Assembly: GCA_964400545.1 (NCBI GenBank)
Contig: CAYNUG010000009.1
Coordinates: 1 to 33,044, forward strand
Source of the DNA: UBA647 sp964400545
Lineage (GTDB): Bacteria; Acidobacteriota; Aminicenantia; UBA2199
Direction: 5' to 3'
DNA length: 33,044 nt
Below the pieces are notes generated by a model. It saw only the letters and a program-made list of their open reading frames with translations, was not told the origin of the DNA and did no database searches. Positions 32,524 through 33,044 of the stretch are shown one piece after another (position 1 is the first letter of the stretch; every line of letters begins with the position of its first letter). The position numbers and the translations under genes are program-made.

Positions 32524-32772
32524 ATGAAAACCATTTTAGAATTGAGAGAAGAGATCGACAAGATAGATAGAGAAATAGTAAATTTGATCATTAAGCGGAT
32601 GGATGTTTCAAGAATCATCGGAAAGAGCAAAGAGAAGATAACTGACAGGTCCAGAGAAATGACAGTCATAATAAATGCTCTTAATACATCCGAAGAACAA
32701 CTTGACCCCACTTTTATCAGAGAATTTTTTGAATTGGTCATCGCAGAGAGTAAAAGAGTTCAAATCGGATAG
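32524..32772 (+). CDS. aroQ: Stand-alone chorismate mutase, AroQ (type II) class
   Basis: An 82-aa all-helical chorismate mutase making prephenate for Phe/Tyr synthesis. LREEIDKIDREIVNLIIKRM holds the conserved Arg, Glu and Arg of helix 1, IIGKSK the catalytic lysine, and DRSREM the next Asp-Arg-Glu cluster; the C-terminal helix is FIREFFELVIAESKRVQ. It is a single domain, not fused to prephenate dehydratase or dehydrogenase. In some bacteria a free AroQ binds type I-beta DAHP synthase and brings feedback control; the aroF product here lacks its own regulatory domain, so such pairing is possible but inferred. Confidence 0.9.
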   Translation: MKTILELREEIDKIDREIVNLIIKRMDVSRIIGKSKEKITDRSREMTVIINALNTSEEQLDPTFIREFFELVIAESKRVQIG

Positions 32773-33044
32773 ATATCTGAAAAACTCCATTTTTAGTTTT
32801 ACTCAAGACATATTACTTCTACAGTGTTGAATTTTTTCTTTCAATAAAATTTTAGCACTCCCATAGGTTTGCAGCAGGAAAATAAGTCACGAAATAAAAG
32901 AGACTCCTAAGTTTTTATAAAGTCAAAAAGTAAAGGACCGTCCCTCACGTGATCTCGGTTGATACTGCTATGAGATATATAACTTGATGGCAATAGTTAT
33001 TCTACTTCCAATTCAAATTTTCGAGCATCATTTTCCATATTCAC
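32773..33044. other. Terminal non-coding stretch, no supported gene
   Basis: 272 bases after the chorismate mutase gene. No convincing ORF, terminator hairpin or RNA gene. It contains GGACCGTCC (32935-32943), a near-palindrome, and the last 48 bases are open on the minus strand (32997-33044), which could be the tail of a gene beyond the window but is too short to judge. Confidence 0.5.

Noticed and set aside
32997..33044. C-terminal fragment of a minus-strand gene at the window edge
   Set aside because: Only 15 open codons, easily expected by chance, with no motif.

Overview
The window is an AT-rich (by eye mid-30s % G+C) chromosomal segment from an anaerobic or facultatively anaerobic bacterium. 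A diderm envelope is suggested by a YidC with a large periplasmic domain, a Spy-like exported protein, and two Tat-exported hydrogenase subunits with a periplasm-facing design. TGA is used as a stop, so the standard bacterial code applies. I cannot assign a phylum; no rRNA, tRNA, CRISPR array, insertion sequence or phage gene was seen.

Layout: (1) 1-1949, plus strand: the C-terminal half of valS (cut by the window edge), overlapped by birA. (2) 4713-1979, minus strand: murA, a HIT protein, an UPF0173 metallo-hydrolase and an NYN-domain nuclease. (3) 11715-4829, minus strand: the conserved rpmH-rnpA-yidD-yidC-khpB-mnmE-mnmG block followed by a Spy-like gene and a strong intrinsic terminator. 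rnpA is frameshifted at an 11-T run. (4) 12013-18583, plus strand: a cytosolic group 3b-type NAD(P)-linked [NiFe] hydrogenase (order hydB-hydG-hydD-hydA), its maturation endopeptidase, hypA, a soluble histidine kinase, a receiver-only response regulator and hypB, behind a perfect-consensus promoter. (5) 18771-23996, plus strand: a second, membrane-bound Hyb-type (group 1) uptake hydrogenase, in the order large subunit, endopeptidase, Tat small subunit, HybA ferredoxin, HybB quinone-reducing membrane subunit. The large-subunit gene is split by one extra G in a 9-G run. (6) 24038-32772: chorismate and menaquinone metabolism: aroF (minus), menI (plus), menE-menA-menB-menD-menF-menG (minus strand; menG is promoter-proximal) and a stand-alone chorismate mutase (plus).

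Functional logic: the Hyb enzyme would oxidise H2 outside the membrane and pass electrons through HybA/HybB to menaquinone, most of whose pathway is encoded next door, with aroF and chorismate mutase controlling chorismate supply. The group 3b enzyme would couple H2 to NAD(P)H in the cytosol. HypA/HypB and the two endopeptidases serve nickel insertion and C-terminal processing; hypC, hypD, hypE and hypF are not in the window.

Most notable points: a minimal two-component pair inside the hydrogenase maturation operon; a HydB-type subunit that has lost the whole cysteine set of its middle domain; a HypB-like CxxCxC motif at the N-terminus of the diaphorase subunit; a 28-bp perfect palindrome between the Hyb promoter and its first gene; two homopolymer frameshifts in genes expected to be functional; and several promoters whose -10 box lies so near the start codon that the mRNA should be almost leaderless.
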